Origin: Hyphomicrobiales bacterium | GTDB taxonomy: Bacteria; Pseudomonadota; Alphaproteobacteria; Rhizobiales; Beijerinckiaceae | Direction: 5' to 3' | Assembly (NCBI GenBank): GCA_027489835.1 | Contig: JAIXZF010000412.1 | Location: 1 to 16,448, forward strand | DNA: 16,448 bases | Shown: piece after piece, positions 1-7,096 of the stretch | Position numbering within the stretch: position 1 is the first letter of the stretch | How the letters are laid out: every line of letters starts with the position of its first letter | Program-made: the position numbers and the translations under genes | Notes under the pieces: generated by a model | Told to the model about the DNA's origin: nothing | The model's input: only the letters and a program-made list of their open reading frames with translations | Database searches by the model: none

Positions 1-387
1 GAGATCGGCCTGGATCAGGCCCCGTCCGATCAGCGCGTTCACGGCCCGGCTGATCGAGTTCTTGGGCCGGCCGCAAATCGCCACGATGTCCTTGGCGAGC
101 AGCCTCGGCGTCTGCAGCAGGCAGAACAGCACGATGTATTCCGGCCGCGTCAGCTCCCAACGCCGCTCGATCTCCTTGTAGAGCGGCCCTGTGTAGAAAT
201 TCGCGACGTAGTTCAGCCTGTAGGCCATCCGGATCGGATTGACGGTGAGGATGCCGCGCGGGCCATGCCCCGCGCTCTCGCTCTCTCGGCCTGCAGGGTT
301 AGGCTGGCCTGCGCATGGCGCCATGTCGGGTATAGCCGCGTCGGGGCCAGCCGCCCGCTTCTTCCGAGTTGACTGTTTGGGTTCCAT
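1..387 (-). CDS. MarR-family winged-helix transcriptional regulator, partial (3' end beyond the left edge)
   Basis: This open frame starts at an ATG read from 387 to 385 and stays open for 129 codons to the window edge, so the C-terminus is missing. The first ~50 residues are a polar, low-complexity tail. From about residue 60 the sequence looks like the N-terminal helices and DNA-binding core of a MarR protein: RPEYIVLFCLLQ, then LLAKDIVAICGRPKNSISRAV as the helix-turn-helix, then NALIGRGLI leading into the wing. The start is supported by AGAGAG about seven bases upstream. MarR proteins are dimeric regulators that usually repress their own gene and a divergent neighbour and respond to small ligands; that role here is inferred. 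A GTTCC-N4-GGAAC palindrome covers the start codon and a second lies just upstream, which suits autoregulation. The ligand is unknown. The family call is firm; the exact start is less so, because an in-frame ATG lies further inside the tail. Confidence 0.85.
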   Translation of the reverse strand, partial: MEPKQSTRKKRAAGPDAAIPDMAPCAGQPNPAGRESESAGHGPRGILTVNPIRMAYRLNYVANFYTGPLYKEIERRWELTRPEYIVLFCLLQTPRLLAKDIVAICGRPKNSISRAVNALIGRGLIQADL

Positions 388-417
388 CTGGAACTCTCTG
401 CATGTTCCGAATGGAAC
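381..417. promoter_or_regulatory. Twin palindromes GTTCC-N4-GGAAC, candidate operator for the MarR regulator
   Basis: Two perfect 5+5 inverted repeats are visible: GTTCCATCTGGAAC at 381-394 and GTTCCGAATGGAAC at 404-417. Their centres are 23 bases apart, roughly two helical turns. The first overlaps the start codon of the minus-strand regulator and the second lies 54 bases before the start of the plus-strand hydrolase. Identical arms with different 4-base spacers, placed between divergent regulator and enzyme genes, are what a dimeric MarR protein binding two adjacent sites would need. I found no third copy in the window. Binding is inferred, not shown. Confidence 0.6.
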
Positions 418-471
418 TCAACGCGGCCAAAGAGCCGCTCATGCAGATTAGATCATCCGGGAGAGAACGTC

Positions 472-1677
472 ATGAGACGATATGCAACGGCCGCGCTGTG
501 CGCCCTCGCGCTCGGCTTCGGCAGCCCTGCGGCGTGGTCGCAGGCCGCCCCCGCCCCTGCCGCCGAGGTCGCGCTGACGCGGACGCAGGTGTTCGATCTG
601 CCGAGCTTCACCTTCCAGAATGGCCGCACCCTGAAGAACCTGAAGATCGGCTACGAAACCCATGGCAGGCTGAACGCCGCCGGCGACAACGTCATCTTCC
701 TGCCGCGCTCCTATTCGGCCAACTCCCGCATCGCCGCCCGCGCAACGGCCAGCGAACCGGCGCCGGCTGTATGGGACAGCCTGATCGGCCCCGGCCGGCT
801 CTTCGACACCAACCGCTTCTTCGTCGTCGGCTCCAGCAGCCTCGGCGCGCTGCCCACGGGCGACCCCAACACCGTCACGACCGGGCCCGCCTCGATCAAC
901 CCCGACACCGGCCGCGCCTATGGCTCGGACTTTCCCGTCTACACCATTCGCGACATGGTCGAGGTCGACCGGGCGCTTCTGCAGTCCATCGGCGTGAAGC
1001 GCATCCATACCCTGTTCGGCGTCTCGATGGGCTCGATGCAGGGCTTCGAATGGACCGTGGCGCACCCCGATTTCGTCGAACGGCACATCGCGCTCCTGCC
1101 GATGCCGGAGGCGGACGGCTTCCTCGTCAACTGGATGAATGTCTGGTCGGCGCCGATCCTATCAGATCCGAACTGGAAGGGCGGCGACTATCACGGCGCG
1201 ACGGCTCCCGTCGCAGGCACCGTTCAGGCGCTCAACATCATCCACTTGCACCAGCGCAACCGCGCCTTCGCCGCGCGGGAGGGCCGCGCCCCCGCCGCCG
1301 CGGACAAGAGCCCGATGCTTGCCATCGCCAACGGCTTCGCGGCCGAAGCGGGCATGAACGGCCCGTCCACGGCCCGGGCGCGCATCTTCGATCCGGCCTC
1401 GATCGTCTATGGCGCCCGCGCCATGGCGCTGTTCTCGCCGGGCGGCAGGGCGACGCTGGAGGAAGGCTTCGCGCCGGTGAAGGCGAAGACGCTGCTGCTG
1501 CCGGCGAAAAGCGACATCCTGTTCTTCCCGGCCTATTCGCAGAAGGCTCGCGACGTGCTCGCCAAGCTCGGCAAGAAGGTCGACTACCTCGAGATCGACG
1601 GCGAAGGCGGCCATTTCGACGGCATCTTCAACCTCAGGCAGGCGGCGGACGTGATGGCGAAGTTCGTCGCCGAGTGA
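472..1677 (+). CDS. Secreted MetX-like alpha/beta-hydrolase
   Basis: The 401-residue product begins with a Sec-type signal peptide: RR at 2-3, a hydrophobic stretch to about 22, and likely cleavage near AWSQA, so the enzyme should act in the periplasm. The mature part resembles the homoserine O-acetyltransferase (MetX) branch of the alpha/beta-hydrolase fold. It has an early FTFQNGRTLKNLKIGYETHG segment, a nucleophile elbow GVSMGSMQ with Ser185, a likely acid Asp348 in LPAKSDILF, and a likely base His381 in GGHFDG. The spacing fits a Ser-Asp-His triad. True MetX is cytoplasmic and usually has SMGGMQ at the elbow, so export and the changed elbow argue against methionine synthesis. An esterase or acyl-transfer role on an unknown substrate is more likely. 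The start has GGGAGAG about eight bases upstream. It is divergent from the MarR gene, with candidate operators between, and appears monocistronic. Confidence 0.85.
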   Translation: MRRYATAALCALALGFGSPAAWSQAAPAPAAEVALTRTQVFDLPSFTFQNGRTLKNLKIGYETHGRLNAAGDNVIFLPRSYSANSRIAARATASEPAPAVWDSLIGPGRLFDTNRFFVVGSSSLGALPTGDPNTVTTGPASINPDTGRAYGSDFPVYTIRDMVEVDRALLQSIGVKRIHTLFGVSMGSMQGFEWTVAHPDFVERHIALLPMPEADGFLVNWMNVWSAPILSDPNWKGGDYHGATAPVAGTVQALNIIHLHQRNRAFAAREGRAPAAADKSPMLAIANGFAAEAGMNGPSTARARIFDPASIVYGARAMALFSPGGRATLEEGFAPVKAKTLLLPAKSDILFFPAYSQKARDVLAKLGKKVDYLEIDGEGGHFDGIFNLRQAADVMAKFVAE

Positions 1678-1697
1678 GTCTTGGGGCCTCGAGCCTC

Positions 1698-1733
1698 AGG
1701 CCCGATGGCTGGCCTCGCCACGCCATCAGGCCT
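1698..1733 (+). terminator. Stem-loop after the hydrolase gene, probable terminator
   Basis: Bases 1698-1709 pair with 1722-1733, with a single C-A mismatch out of twelve positions. The loop is 12 bases and a T-rich but interrupted run (TTCCTTGTT) follows. It lies 20 bases past the hydrolase stop and before the ribosomal protein promoter region, so it probably insulates the two units. The T-tract is weak, so termination efficiency is uncertain. Confidence 0.5.
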
Positions 1734-1737
1734 TTCC

Positions 1738-1767
1738 TTGTTGCAATGCGGCGGGGGCTCGTGTAAC
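1738..1767 (+). promoter_or_regulatory. Candidate promoter of the rpsF operon
   Basis: TTGTTG at 1738-1743 and TGTAAC at 1762-1767 are 18 bases apart and resemble -35 and -10 hexamers. Transcription from here would give a leader of about 180 bases before rpsF. That leader contains small perfect hairpins at 1808-1822 (CAGGC/GCCTG) and 1824-1837 (GGGGA/TCCCC), and one at 1922-1941 directly before the ribosome binding site. The match to consensus is moderate, and other placements are possible in this GC-rich interval. Confidence 0.3.
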
Positions 1768-1955
1768 TCCCGCCCATCGTTTGCTCCGGCTGGGGGCTGA
1801 ACGGGCGCAGGCGTTTTGCCTGAGGGGAATGGTCCCCGTCGCCCCGTGTCTCCGCCTTCGAACAGCAAATCGGGCCTTCCGCGCGCGGCCATGCCGCGAT
1901 CGGGATTTGGCTCGAAGGGCTTTGCGCCGGGCAGCGTGCAACAGAAGGAAGGCCG

Positions 1956-2372
1956 ATGGCTCTTTACGAACATATCTTCATGGCGCGCCAGGACGTGAGC
2001 GCGCAGGCCGTCGAGGCCCTGATCGAGCAGTTCAAGGGAATTGTGGAAACGGGCGGCGGCAAGGTCGGCAAGGTCGAGTATTGGGGCGTCAAGTCCCTCG
2101 CCTACCGCATCAAGAAGAACCGCAAGGCGCATTACTCGCTGCTGAACATCTCGGGCCCGGCCGCCGCCGTGGCGGAGATGGAGCGCCAGATGCGCATCAA
2201 CGAAGACGTGCTGCGCTTCATCACCATCCGCGTCGAGGAGCACGAGGAAGGCCCGTCCGCGATGCTGCAGAAGCGTGAGCGCGACGAGCGCCGGGACCGC
2301 GAGCGCTTCGGCGATGACCGTCCGCCGCGCCGCCGCGACGACGAAGTCGAAACCACCGGCGAGGAGTTCTGA
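1956..2372 (+). CDS. rpsF: 30S ribosomal protein S6 (bS6)
   Basis: S6 binds S18 and joins the platform of the small ribosomal subunit. The 138-residue product has the S6 fold from the start (MALYEHIFMARQD), a central KVEYWGVKSLAYRIKKNRKAHY block, and an INEDVLRFITIRVEEHEEGPS end of the core near residue 100. A highly charged RERDERRDRERF tail follows, ending in acidic residues, as in alphaproteobacterial S6 proteins, which run longer than the globular core. The start is set by AAGGAAGG at 1945-1952. It opens the cluster with rpsR two bases downstream, the usual pairing of S6 and S18. A small hairpin next to the ribosome binding site could be a feedback site, but this is unproven. Confidence 0.97.
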   Translation: MALYEHIFMARQDVSAQAVEALIEQFKGIVETGGGKVGKVEYWGVKSLAYRIKKNRKAHYSLLNISGPAAAVAEMERQMRINEDVLRFITIRVEEHEEGPSAMLQKRERDERRDRERFGDDRPPRRRDDEVETTGEEF

Positions 2373-2374
2373 TC

Positions 2375-2611
2375 ATGACCGCAGGTGCACGCCGCCCGTT
2401 CTTCCGCCGCCGCAAGTCCTGCCCGTTCTCGGGTGAAGGCGCCCCAAAGATCGACTACAAGGACGTCAAGCTGCTCTCGCGCTACATCTCCGAGCGCGGC
2501 AAGATCGTTCCCTCCCGCATCACGGCCGTTTCGGCCAAGAAGCAGCGCGAACTGGCCCAGGCCATCAAGCGCGCCCGCTTCCTCGGGCTTCTGCCCTACG
2601 TGATCAGCTGA
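2375..2611 (+). CDS. rpsR: 30S ribosomal protein S18 (bS18)
   Basis: S18 forms a heterodimer with S6 and binds 16S rRNA in the platform of the 30S subunit. The 78-residue product is full length for the family. It has a basic N-terminus (RRPFFRRRKSCPF), the DYKDVKLLSRYISERGKI segment at about 27-44, and the conserved core PSRITAVSAKKQRELAQAI, then KRARFLGLLPY near the C-terminus. The ATG lies two bases after the rpsF stop, and its ribosome binding site (GAGGAG) sits inside the end of rpsF, so the two genes are translationally linked. Identification is secure. Confidence 0.97.
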   Translation: MTAGARRPFFRRRKSCPFSGEGAPKIDYKDVKLLSRYISERGKIVPSRITAVSAKKQRELAQAIKRARFLGLLPYVIS

Positions 2612-2654
2612 GGCTGAGCGCGCTGGCTTCCGGGCCGGCGCTGGAACCAGGTCG

Positions 2655-2677
2655 CCCGGCGGTGAAAACCCGCCGGG
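2655..2677 (+). terminator. GC-rich hairpin between rpsR and the DUF2232 gene
   Basis: CCCGGCGG at 2655-2662 pairs perfectly with CCGCCGGG at 2670-2677 around a 7-base loop. Only TTCGTTG follows, not a real T-tract, so this is more likely an attenuator or mRNA-stability hairpin than a full terminator. A second small palindrome (CGGAGC-AG-GCTCCG) lies at about 2708-2721, closer to the next start codon. Together they may lower expression of the membrane protein relative to the ribosomal proteins upstream. Confidence 0.4.
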
Positions 2678-2740
2678 TTCGTTGAAGCACAGGCTTCTCA
2701 CCTCGCCGGAGCAGGCTCCGAGCGGCGGGACAGCAGGACG

Positions 2741-3700
2741 ATGATGAATTACGCAGTCGCCGGCATCGGCGCGGGGCTCGCCTCCGCGCTCCTGTTCGCG
2801 GTGGTGATCACAGGATCGCCGCTGGCGCTGCTGCTGTCCTATGCAGCCCCCCTTCCCGTCTTCATCGCAGCCCTCGGCTGGCGCCATCTCTCGGGCCTGA
2901 TCGCGGCCATTGCGGGCGCATTGGCCATTGCGCTGCTGATGCGGCTGCCCGCCGGCCTCGCCTTCGCCGTGGGCATCGCGCTGCCGGCCTGGGGCATCGC
3001 CTATCTCGCACTGCTCGGCCGCGCCGACGAGGAGGGCCATGTCGAGTGGTATCCGCTCGGCCGCCTGATGCTCTGGATCGTCGGCACCTCCGCGCTGGTC
3101 ACGCTGGTCGGCGCCATGGCCATCGCGGGCGACCACGAAACCTATCGCCTCGCCATGGAGCGCTCGATCGGGGCCGTTCTTTCGGGGCAGGTGCCCGGCT
3201 TCCCGCCGCCGCGCCTGCCTGCCTCGTTCAGGCCGGAGGATGTGGCGTCCACGCTCGCGATCTGGGCGCCGTTCCTGGCCGGCGCGTCCTTCGTGCCGAT
3301 GCTCACCGCCAATCTCTGGGGCGCGGCCAAGGCCGTGCACCTCTCGCGCAGGCTGCCGCGGCCATGGCCCTACCTTCCGGCGCTGAACCTGCCGCGCGAG
3401 GCGCTGGGCGTCGCGACGGCCGGCATCGCGCTCTCCTTCCTGCCGGGCTTCTTCGGCTTCTTCGGCATGGCGATCCTCGGCGCGCTCTCCTCGGCCTTCA
3501 TGCTGAACGGGCTGGCCGGCATTCACCAGCTGTCCGTCGGCCGTCCGGCGCGCGGGCTGATGCTCGGCGGCGTCTACGCCGGCCTCTTCATCGGCGCGAC
3601 GATCATCGCACCGCTTCTGGCCATTTTCGGCTTCATTGACTGCCTGCTTCGCCTCAGGGCGCGGCGCAGCCTCACACCGCCCAACCTTCCCACAACCTGA
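2741..3700 (+). CDS. DUF2232 polytopic inner-membrane protein
   Basis: The product has 319 residues and no catalytic motif I can identify. It is almost entirely hydrophobic. Likely membrane segments lie at about 5-24, 27-46, 51-67, 70-92 and 107-129, then around 169-195, two more in 224-265, and 273-300. A cytosol-facing or loop region at about 130-168 carries charged residues, and the C-terminus is basic (LRLRARR). This layout and its place between rpsR and rplI match the DUF2232 family found at this spot in alphaproteobacteria. The function is unknown. It may start at either of two consecutive ATG codons (2741 or 2744); an AGGA lies just upstream. Only 20 bases separate its stop from rplI, so it is co-transcribed with the ribosomal genes. 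Confidence 0.85.
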   Translation: MMNYAVAGIGAGLASALLFAVVITGSPLALLLSYAAPLPVFIAALGWRHLSGLIAAIAGALAIALLMRLPAGLAFAVGIALPAWGIAYLALLGRADEEGHVEWYPLGRLMLWIVGTSALVTLVGAMAIAGDHETYRLAMERSIGAVLSGQVPGFPPPRLPASFRPEDVASTLAIWAPFLAGASFVPMLTANLWGAAKAVHLSRRLPRPWPYLPALNLPREALGVATAGIALSFLPGFFGFFGMAILGALSSAFMLNGLAGIHQLSVGRPARGLMLGGVYAGLFIGATIIAPLLAIFGFIDCLLRLRARRSLTPPNLPTT

Positions 3701-3720
3701 CCTCAGATAGGAGCACCACC

Positions 3721-4287
3721 ATGGAAGTCATTCTGCTCGAACGCGTCGCCAAGCTTGGCCAGATGGGCGAAGTCGTCCGCGTCCGCGACGGCTACGGCCG
3801 CAATTTCCTGCTCGCCCGCGGCAAGGCCCTGCGCGCGACGGAAGCCAACAAGCAGCGCTTCGCCACCCAGCGCGCCCAACTCGAGGCCCGCAACCTCGAG
3901 GCCAAGTCGGAAGCCTCCGCCCTCGCCGAGCGCATCGACGGCACAAGCTACGTGCTGATCCGCCAGGCCGGCGAGTCCGGCTCGCTCTATGGCTCGGTCT
4001 CGGCCCGCGACATTGCCGCCGCGATGACCGAGGAAGGCTTCACCGTCGACAAGGGTCAGATCGTCATCAACTCGCCGATCAAGGGCTTGGGCCTCTACAC
4101 CCTGCCCGTGATCCTGCATCCCGAGGTCGAGGCCAAGATCACGGTCAATGTGGCGCGCAGCGCCGAGGAAGCCGAGCGCCAGGCTCGCGGCGAGGCCGCC
4201 TCCGTGCGCGAGGAGTTCAACCTCGACGATCTCGGTCTCGAGGTCGGCGCCGCGCTAGCCGAAGCCGGCCCGAACGCCGAGCTCTGA
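3721..4287 (+). CDS. rplI: 50S ribosomal protein L9 (bL9)
   Basis: L9 is an elongated protein that binds 23S rRNA near the L1 stalk and helps keep the reading frame. The N-terminal rRNA-binding domain is clear: MEVILLERVAKLGQMGEVVRV followed by DGYGRNFLLARGKAL, at residues 1-36. A long connecting helix follows (roughly 40-75), then the C-terminal domain with GSLYGSVSARDIAAAM and the IKGLGLYTLPVILHPEV region. At 188 residues it is longer than the roughly 150 of E. coli L9. The extra length is an acidic C-terminal tail, common in alphaproteobacteria. AGGAG at 3708-3712 supports the start. A strong terminator 29 bases past the stop ends the ribosomal cluster. Confidence 0.97.
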   Translation: MEVILLERVAKLGQMGEVVRVRDGYGRNFLLARGKALRATEANKQRFATQRAQLEARNLEAKSEASALAERIDGTSYVLIRQAGESGSLYGSVSARDIAAAMTEEGFTVDKGQIVINSPIKGLGLYTLPVILHPEVEAKITVNVARSAEEAERQARGEAASVREEFNLDDLGLEVGAALAEAGPNAEL

Positions 4288-4315
4288 GACCGACGCAACA
4301 TCGCATCGACACATG

Positions 4316-4350
4316 TCGGGCCGCCTCACGGGGCGGCCCGATCTTTTTTT
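4316..4350 (+). terminator. Strong intrinsic terminator after rplI
   Basis: TCGGGCCGCC at 4316-4325 pairs perfectly with GGCGGCCCGA at 4332-4341 around a 6-base loop. TC and seven consecutive Ts (4344-4350) follow. This is a textbook Rho-independent terminator and the clearest regulatory element in the window. It marks the end of the rpsF-rpsR-DUF2232-rplI transcript, so dnaB needs its own promoter. Confidence 0.93.
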
Positions 4351-4355
4351 GTGCC

Positions 4356-4385
4356 TTGTGGATTGATGTGTGTTCCTGATATGTT
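4356..4385 (+). promoter_or_regulatory. Candidate promoter of dnaB
   Basis: TTGTGG at 4356-4361 is followed, after 18 bases, by TATGTT at 4380-4385; overlapping alternatives such as ATATGT at 4379 give a 17-base spacer. The stretch is unusually AT-rich for this window and lies just past the rplI terminator, about 90 bases before the dnaB start. Placement is a visual match only. Confidence 0.4.
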
Positions 4386-4476
4386 CTTGAAGCGATGTGC
4401 CATGGATGGCGCCCGCAGCGACGGAGGCCGGAAGCCATCACCGGCCGCGGCGCGAATCGCTTAAACAAGGTCCGAT

Positions 4477-5970
4477 ATGTCCAACGTCACCGCCCTTGCC
4501 GCCAGGCTCGACGCCCCGAGCGATGCGACCTACCGGGTCGCGCCGCACAACATCGAGGCGGAGCAGGCGCTGCTGGGCGCGATCCTGGTCAACAACGACG
4601 CCTTCTACCGCGTCTCCGACTTTCTCCTGCCCGAGCACTTCTTCGAGGAGGTGCACAGGCGAGTCTTCGAGACGACCGCGAGCCTGATCCGCGCCGGCAA
4701 GATCGCCAATCCGATCACCCTCAAGACCTTCCTCGGCGACGAGGATCTCGGCGGGCTGACCGTCAACCAGTATCTGGCGCGCCTCGCCGCCGAGGCCACG
4801 ACGGTCATCAACGCGCAGGATTACGGCCAGACCATCTACGACCTCGCCATCCGCCGGAACCTGATCACGGTCGGCGAGGACATGGTCAACGTCGCCTATG
4901 ACAGCCCGGTCGACAATTCACCGCGCGAGCAGATCGAGGAGGCCGAGCGCAAGCTCTTCGCGCTCGCCGAGAAGGGCCGCTACGAGGGCGGCTTCCTCGC
5001 ATTCTCGACAGCCATGGCCACCGCGATCGACATGGCCGCCCGCGCCTACGAGCGCGATGGCGGCCTGTCCGGCATCGCCACAGGCCTGCGCGATCTCGAC
5101 CAGCGCATGGGCGGCTTCCAGAACTCGGACCTGATCATCCTCGCGGGCCGCCCCGCCATGGGCAAGACCTCGCTGGCCACCAACATCGCCTTCAACATGG
5201 CCAAGGCCTATCAGGGCGAGAAGCAGCCAGACGGCGCGATCAAGACCGTCAACGGTGCGATCGTCGGCTTCTTTTCGCTCGAAATGTCGGCCGAGCAGCT
5301 TGCGACCCGCATCATCGCGGAGCAGGCCGGCATCTCCTCCTACAAGATCCGCCAGGGCAAGATCACCGAGCAGGAATTCTACCGCCTTTCGGATGTCGCG
5401 GCCGAGATCGAGAAGATGCCGCTCTACATCGACCAGACCGGCGGCATCTCCATCGCGCAGCTCGTGGCGCGCGCCCGCCGGCTCAAGCGCCAGCGCGGGC
5501 TAGACGTGCTCTTCATCGACTACCTCCAGCTTCTCTCGGGCTCCGCCAAGAAGGGCGACAACCGCGTGCAGGAGGTGACCGAGATCACCACTGGCCTGAA
5601 AGCGCTGGCCAAGGAGCTGAACGTTCCGATCATCGCGCTGTCCCAGCTCTCGCGCGGCGTCGAAAGCCGCGACGACAAGCGCCCGCAGCTTCAGGACCTT
5701 CGCGAATCCGGCTCCATCGAGCAGGACGCCGACGTGGTCATGTTCGTGTTCCGCGACGAGTATTACCTCAAGAACCGGGAGCCCAAGCCCGGCACCGAGG
5801 AGCACTTCAAGTGGCAGGCCGAGATGGACGCAGTGCATGGCAAGGCCGAGCTCATCATCGGCAAGCAGCGCCACGGCCCCACCGGCACGGTGCAGCTGCA
5901 GTTCGATGCCGAGGTCACGCGCTTCTCCGATCTCGCCGCCGCCGACCACCTGCCCGAGCGGCTCGAATGA
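4477..5970 (+). CDS. dnaB: Replicative DNA helicase DnaB
   Basis: DnaB is the hexameric 5'-3' helicase that unwinds the fork and recruits primase. The 497-residue length is normal. The N-terminal domain begins with APHNIEAEQALLGAIL, the typical DnaB opening. The RecA-like domain starts near residue 180 with GIATGLRDLDQRMGGFQ and carries Walker A GRPAMGKTS at 224-232 (Lys230) and Walker B FIDYLQL with Asp348. SQLSRGVESRDDKRP and LRESGSIEQDADVVMF are the late conserved motifs. No intein or frameshift interrupts it. It sits alone after a terminator and is followed 31 bases later by alr, an arrangement common in alphaproteobacteria. The start has only a modest ribosome binding site (AAGG). Confidence 0.97.
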   Translation: MSNVTALAARLDAPSDATYRVAPHNIEAEQALLGAILVNNDAFYRVSDFLLPEHFFEEVHRRVFETTASLIRAGKIANPITLKTFLGDEDLGGLTVNQYLARLAAEATTVINAQDYGQTIYDLAIRRNLITVGEDMVNVAYDSPVDNSPREQIEEAERKLFALAEKGRYEGGFLAFSTAMATAIDMAARAYERDGGLSGIATGLRDLDQRMGGFQNSDLIILAGRPAMGKTSLATNIAFNMAKAYQGEKQPDGAIKTVNGAIVGFFSLEMSAEQLATRIIAEQAGISSYKIRQGKITEQEFYRLSDVAAEIEKMPLYIDQTGGISIAQLVARARRLKRQRGLDVLFIDYLQLLSGSAKKGDNRVQEVTEITTGLKALAKELNVPIIALSQLSRGVESRDDKRPQLQDLRESGSIEQDADVVMFVFRDEYYLKNREPKPGTEEHFKWQAEMDAVHGKAELIIGKQRHGPTGTVQLQFDAEVTRFSDLAAADHLPERLE

Positions 5971-6001
5971 GCGCGGCCACGCCGGCGCCCGAGAGGCGCT
6001 C

Positions 6002-7096
6002 ATGCTGAATCCACACGGCGCCGAACTGACCATCGACCTTGCCGCCCTCGCCGACAATTGGCGGCTTCTGGCCTCCCGCGCGGCAGGCGCCGAGTGCGGG
6101 GCCGTGGTCAAGGCGGATGCGTATGGCTGCGGTATCGCCCAGATCGTGCCGGCACTGGCAAAGGCCGGCTGCCGGACCTTCTTCGTCGCGCATCTGGCCG
6201 AAGGCGAGACGGCGCGCGCCGCTGCGCCCGACGCGGCCATCTACGTGCTCAACGGCCTGCCGCCGGGCGCTCTGGCATCCTATGCCGCGGCCCGGCTCAG
6301 GCCCGTGCTCGGTTCGGTGGCCGAGGTCAACGAATGGAGCATCAGCGGCAAGGGCGAGCCCTGCGCGCTTCACGTCGACACCGGCATGAACCGGCTGGGC
6401 CTTTCCGCAACCGAACTCGCCTTCGTGGGCTCGGAGGCCGAGCTGCGGAAGATGGGCGTCGGCCTCGTGATGACGCATCTCACCGCGTCGGAGGACAAGT
6501 CCGATCCGATGACGGACGAGCAGGCCAGGCGCTTCGCCGCGATCGCCGCCCGCTATCCGGACATCGCGAAGTCCATGTGGAACTCCTCGGCGCATTTCCG
6601 CGACGGATTGCCGGCCTATGACCTCACCCGCCCCGGCTATGCGCTCTATGGCGGCAACCCGACGCCAGGCGCCCCGAACCCGATGAAGCCCGTGGTCGGC
6701 CTGAGGGCCAGCATCGTGCAGCTCCGCGACGTGCGTGACGGCGAGGCGGTCGGCTACAATGGCCGCTGGCATGCCAAGGGTCCGCGCAAGCTCGCCACCA
6801 TCAGCGTCGGCTATGCCGATGGCTATCCACGCAATGGCGGCGGCCTCGATGGCGCCAGGGGCGGCAACGCGCTCGTCGGCGGCGTGCCCTGCCCCATCGC
6901 CGGCACGGTCTCGATGGACCTCATCATCCTCGATGTGACGGACGCGCCGGCGGACGCGGCGAAGCGCGGCGGCGAAGCGGTGCTGATCGGCGGCGAACTT
7001 GATCTCGACACAGTCGGCGCGGGCGCGAAGACCATCGGCTACGAGATGCTCACCAATCTGGGCCGGCGCTACCAGCGCCGTTATGTGAACGGCTGA
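6002..7096 (+). CDS. alr: Alanine racemase, PLP-dependent
   Basis: Alanine racemase interconverts L- and D-alanine and supplies D-Ala for peptidoglycan in the cytoplasm. I place the start at 6002, giving 364 residues. The frame extends upstream to 5837, but that part overlaps dnaB and is low-complexity Ser/Pro/Ala, whereas MLNPHGAELTIDLAALADNW is the normal family opening, with GAGAGG at 5991-5996. The PLP lysine is Lys37 in VVKADAYGCG, and the second catalytic base is Tyr252 in GYNGRW. HVDTGMNRLG and TRPGYALYG are further family signatures, and SVGYADGYPR and AGTVSMD lie in the C-terminal beta domain. The stop shares one base with the radA start. Whether it is the biosynthetic or a catabolic paralogue cannot be told from here. 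Confidence 0.95.
   Translation: MLNPHGAELTIDLAALADNWRLLASRAAGAECGAVVKADAYGCGIAQIVPALAKAGCRTFFVAHLAEGETARAAAPDAAIYVLNGLPPGALASYAAARLRPVLGSVAEVNEWSISGKGEPCALHVDTGMNRLGLSATELAFVGSEAELRKMGVGLVMTHLTASEDKSDPMTDEQARRFAAIAARYPDIAKSMWNSSAHFRDGLPAYDLTRPGYALYGGNPTPGAPNPMKPVVGLRASIVQLRDVRDGEAVGYNGRWHAKGPRKLATISVGYADGYPRNGGGLDGARGGNALVGGVPCPIAGTVSMDLIILDVTDAPADAAKRGGEAVLIGGELDLDTVGAGAKTIGYEMLTNLGRRYQRRYVNG

Noticed and set aside
369..397. TTGACT at 369-374 as a -35 element for the hydrolase gene
   Set aside because: No convincing -10 hexamer at 16-18 bases; the candidate sequence there is part of the palindrome.
369..1766. 465-codon plus-strand frame overlapping the MetX-like hydrolase
   Set aside because: Arg/Pro/Ala-rich shadow frame of GC-rich DNA with no domain; the hydrolase frame has a signal peptide and a catalytic triad.
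2132..3526. 464-codon minus-strand frame across rpsF, rpsR and the DUF2232 gene
   Set aside because: Antisense to three genes, of which S6 and S18 are certain; composition is low-complexity Arg/Gly/Ala/Glu, typical of antisense frames in GC-rich genomes.
5837..6001. N-terminal extension of alanine racemase into dnaB
   Set aside because: Ser/Pro/Ala-rich sequence that is the shifted reading of the dnaB end; the family start and a ribosome binding site are at 6002.
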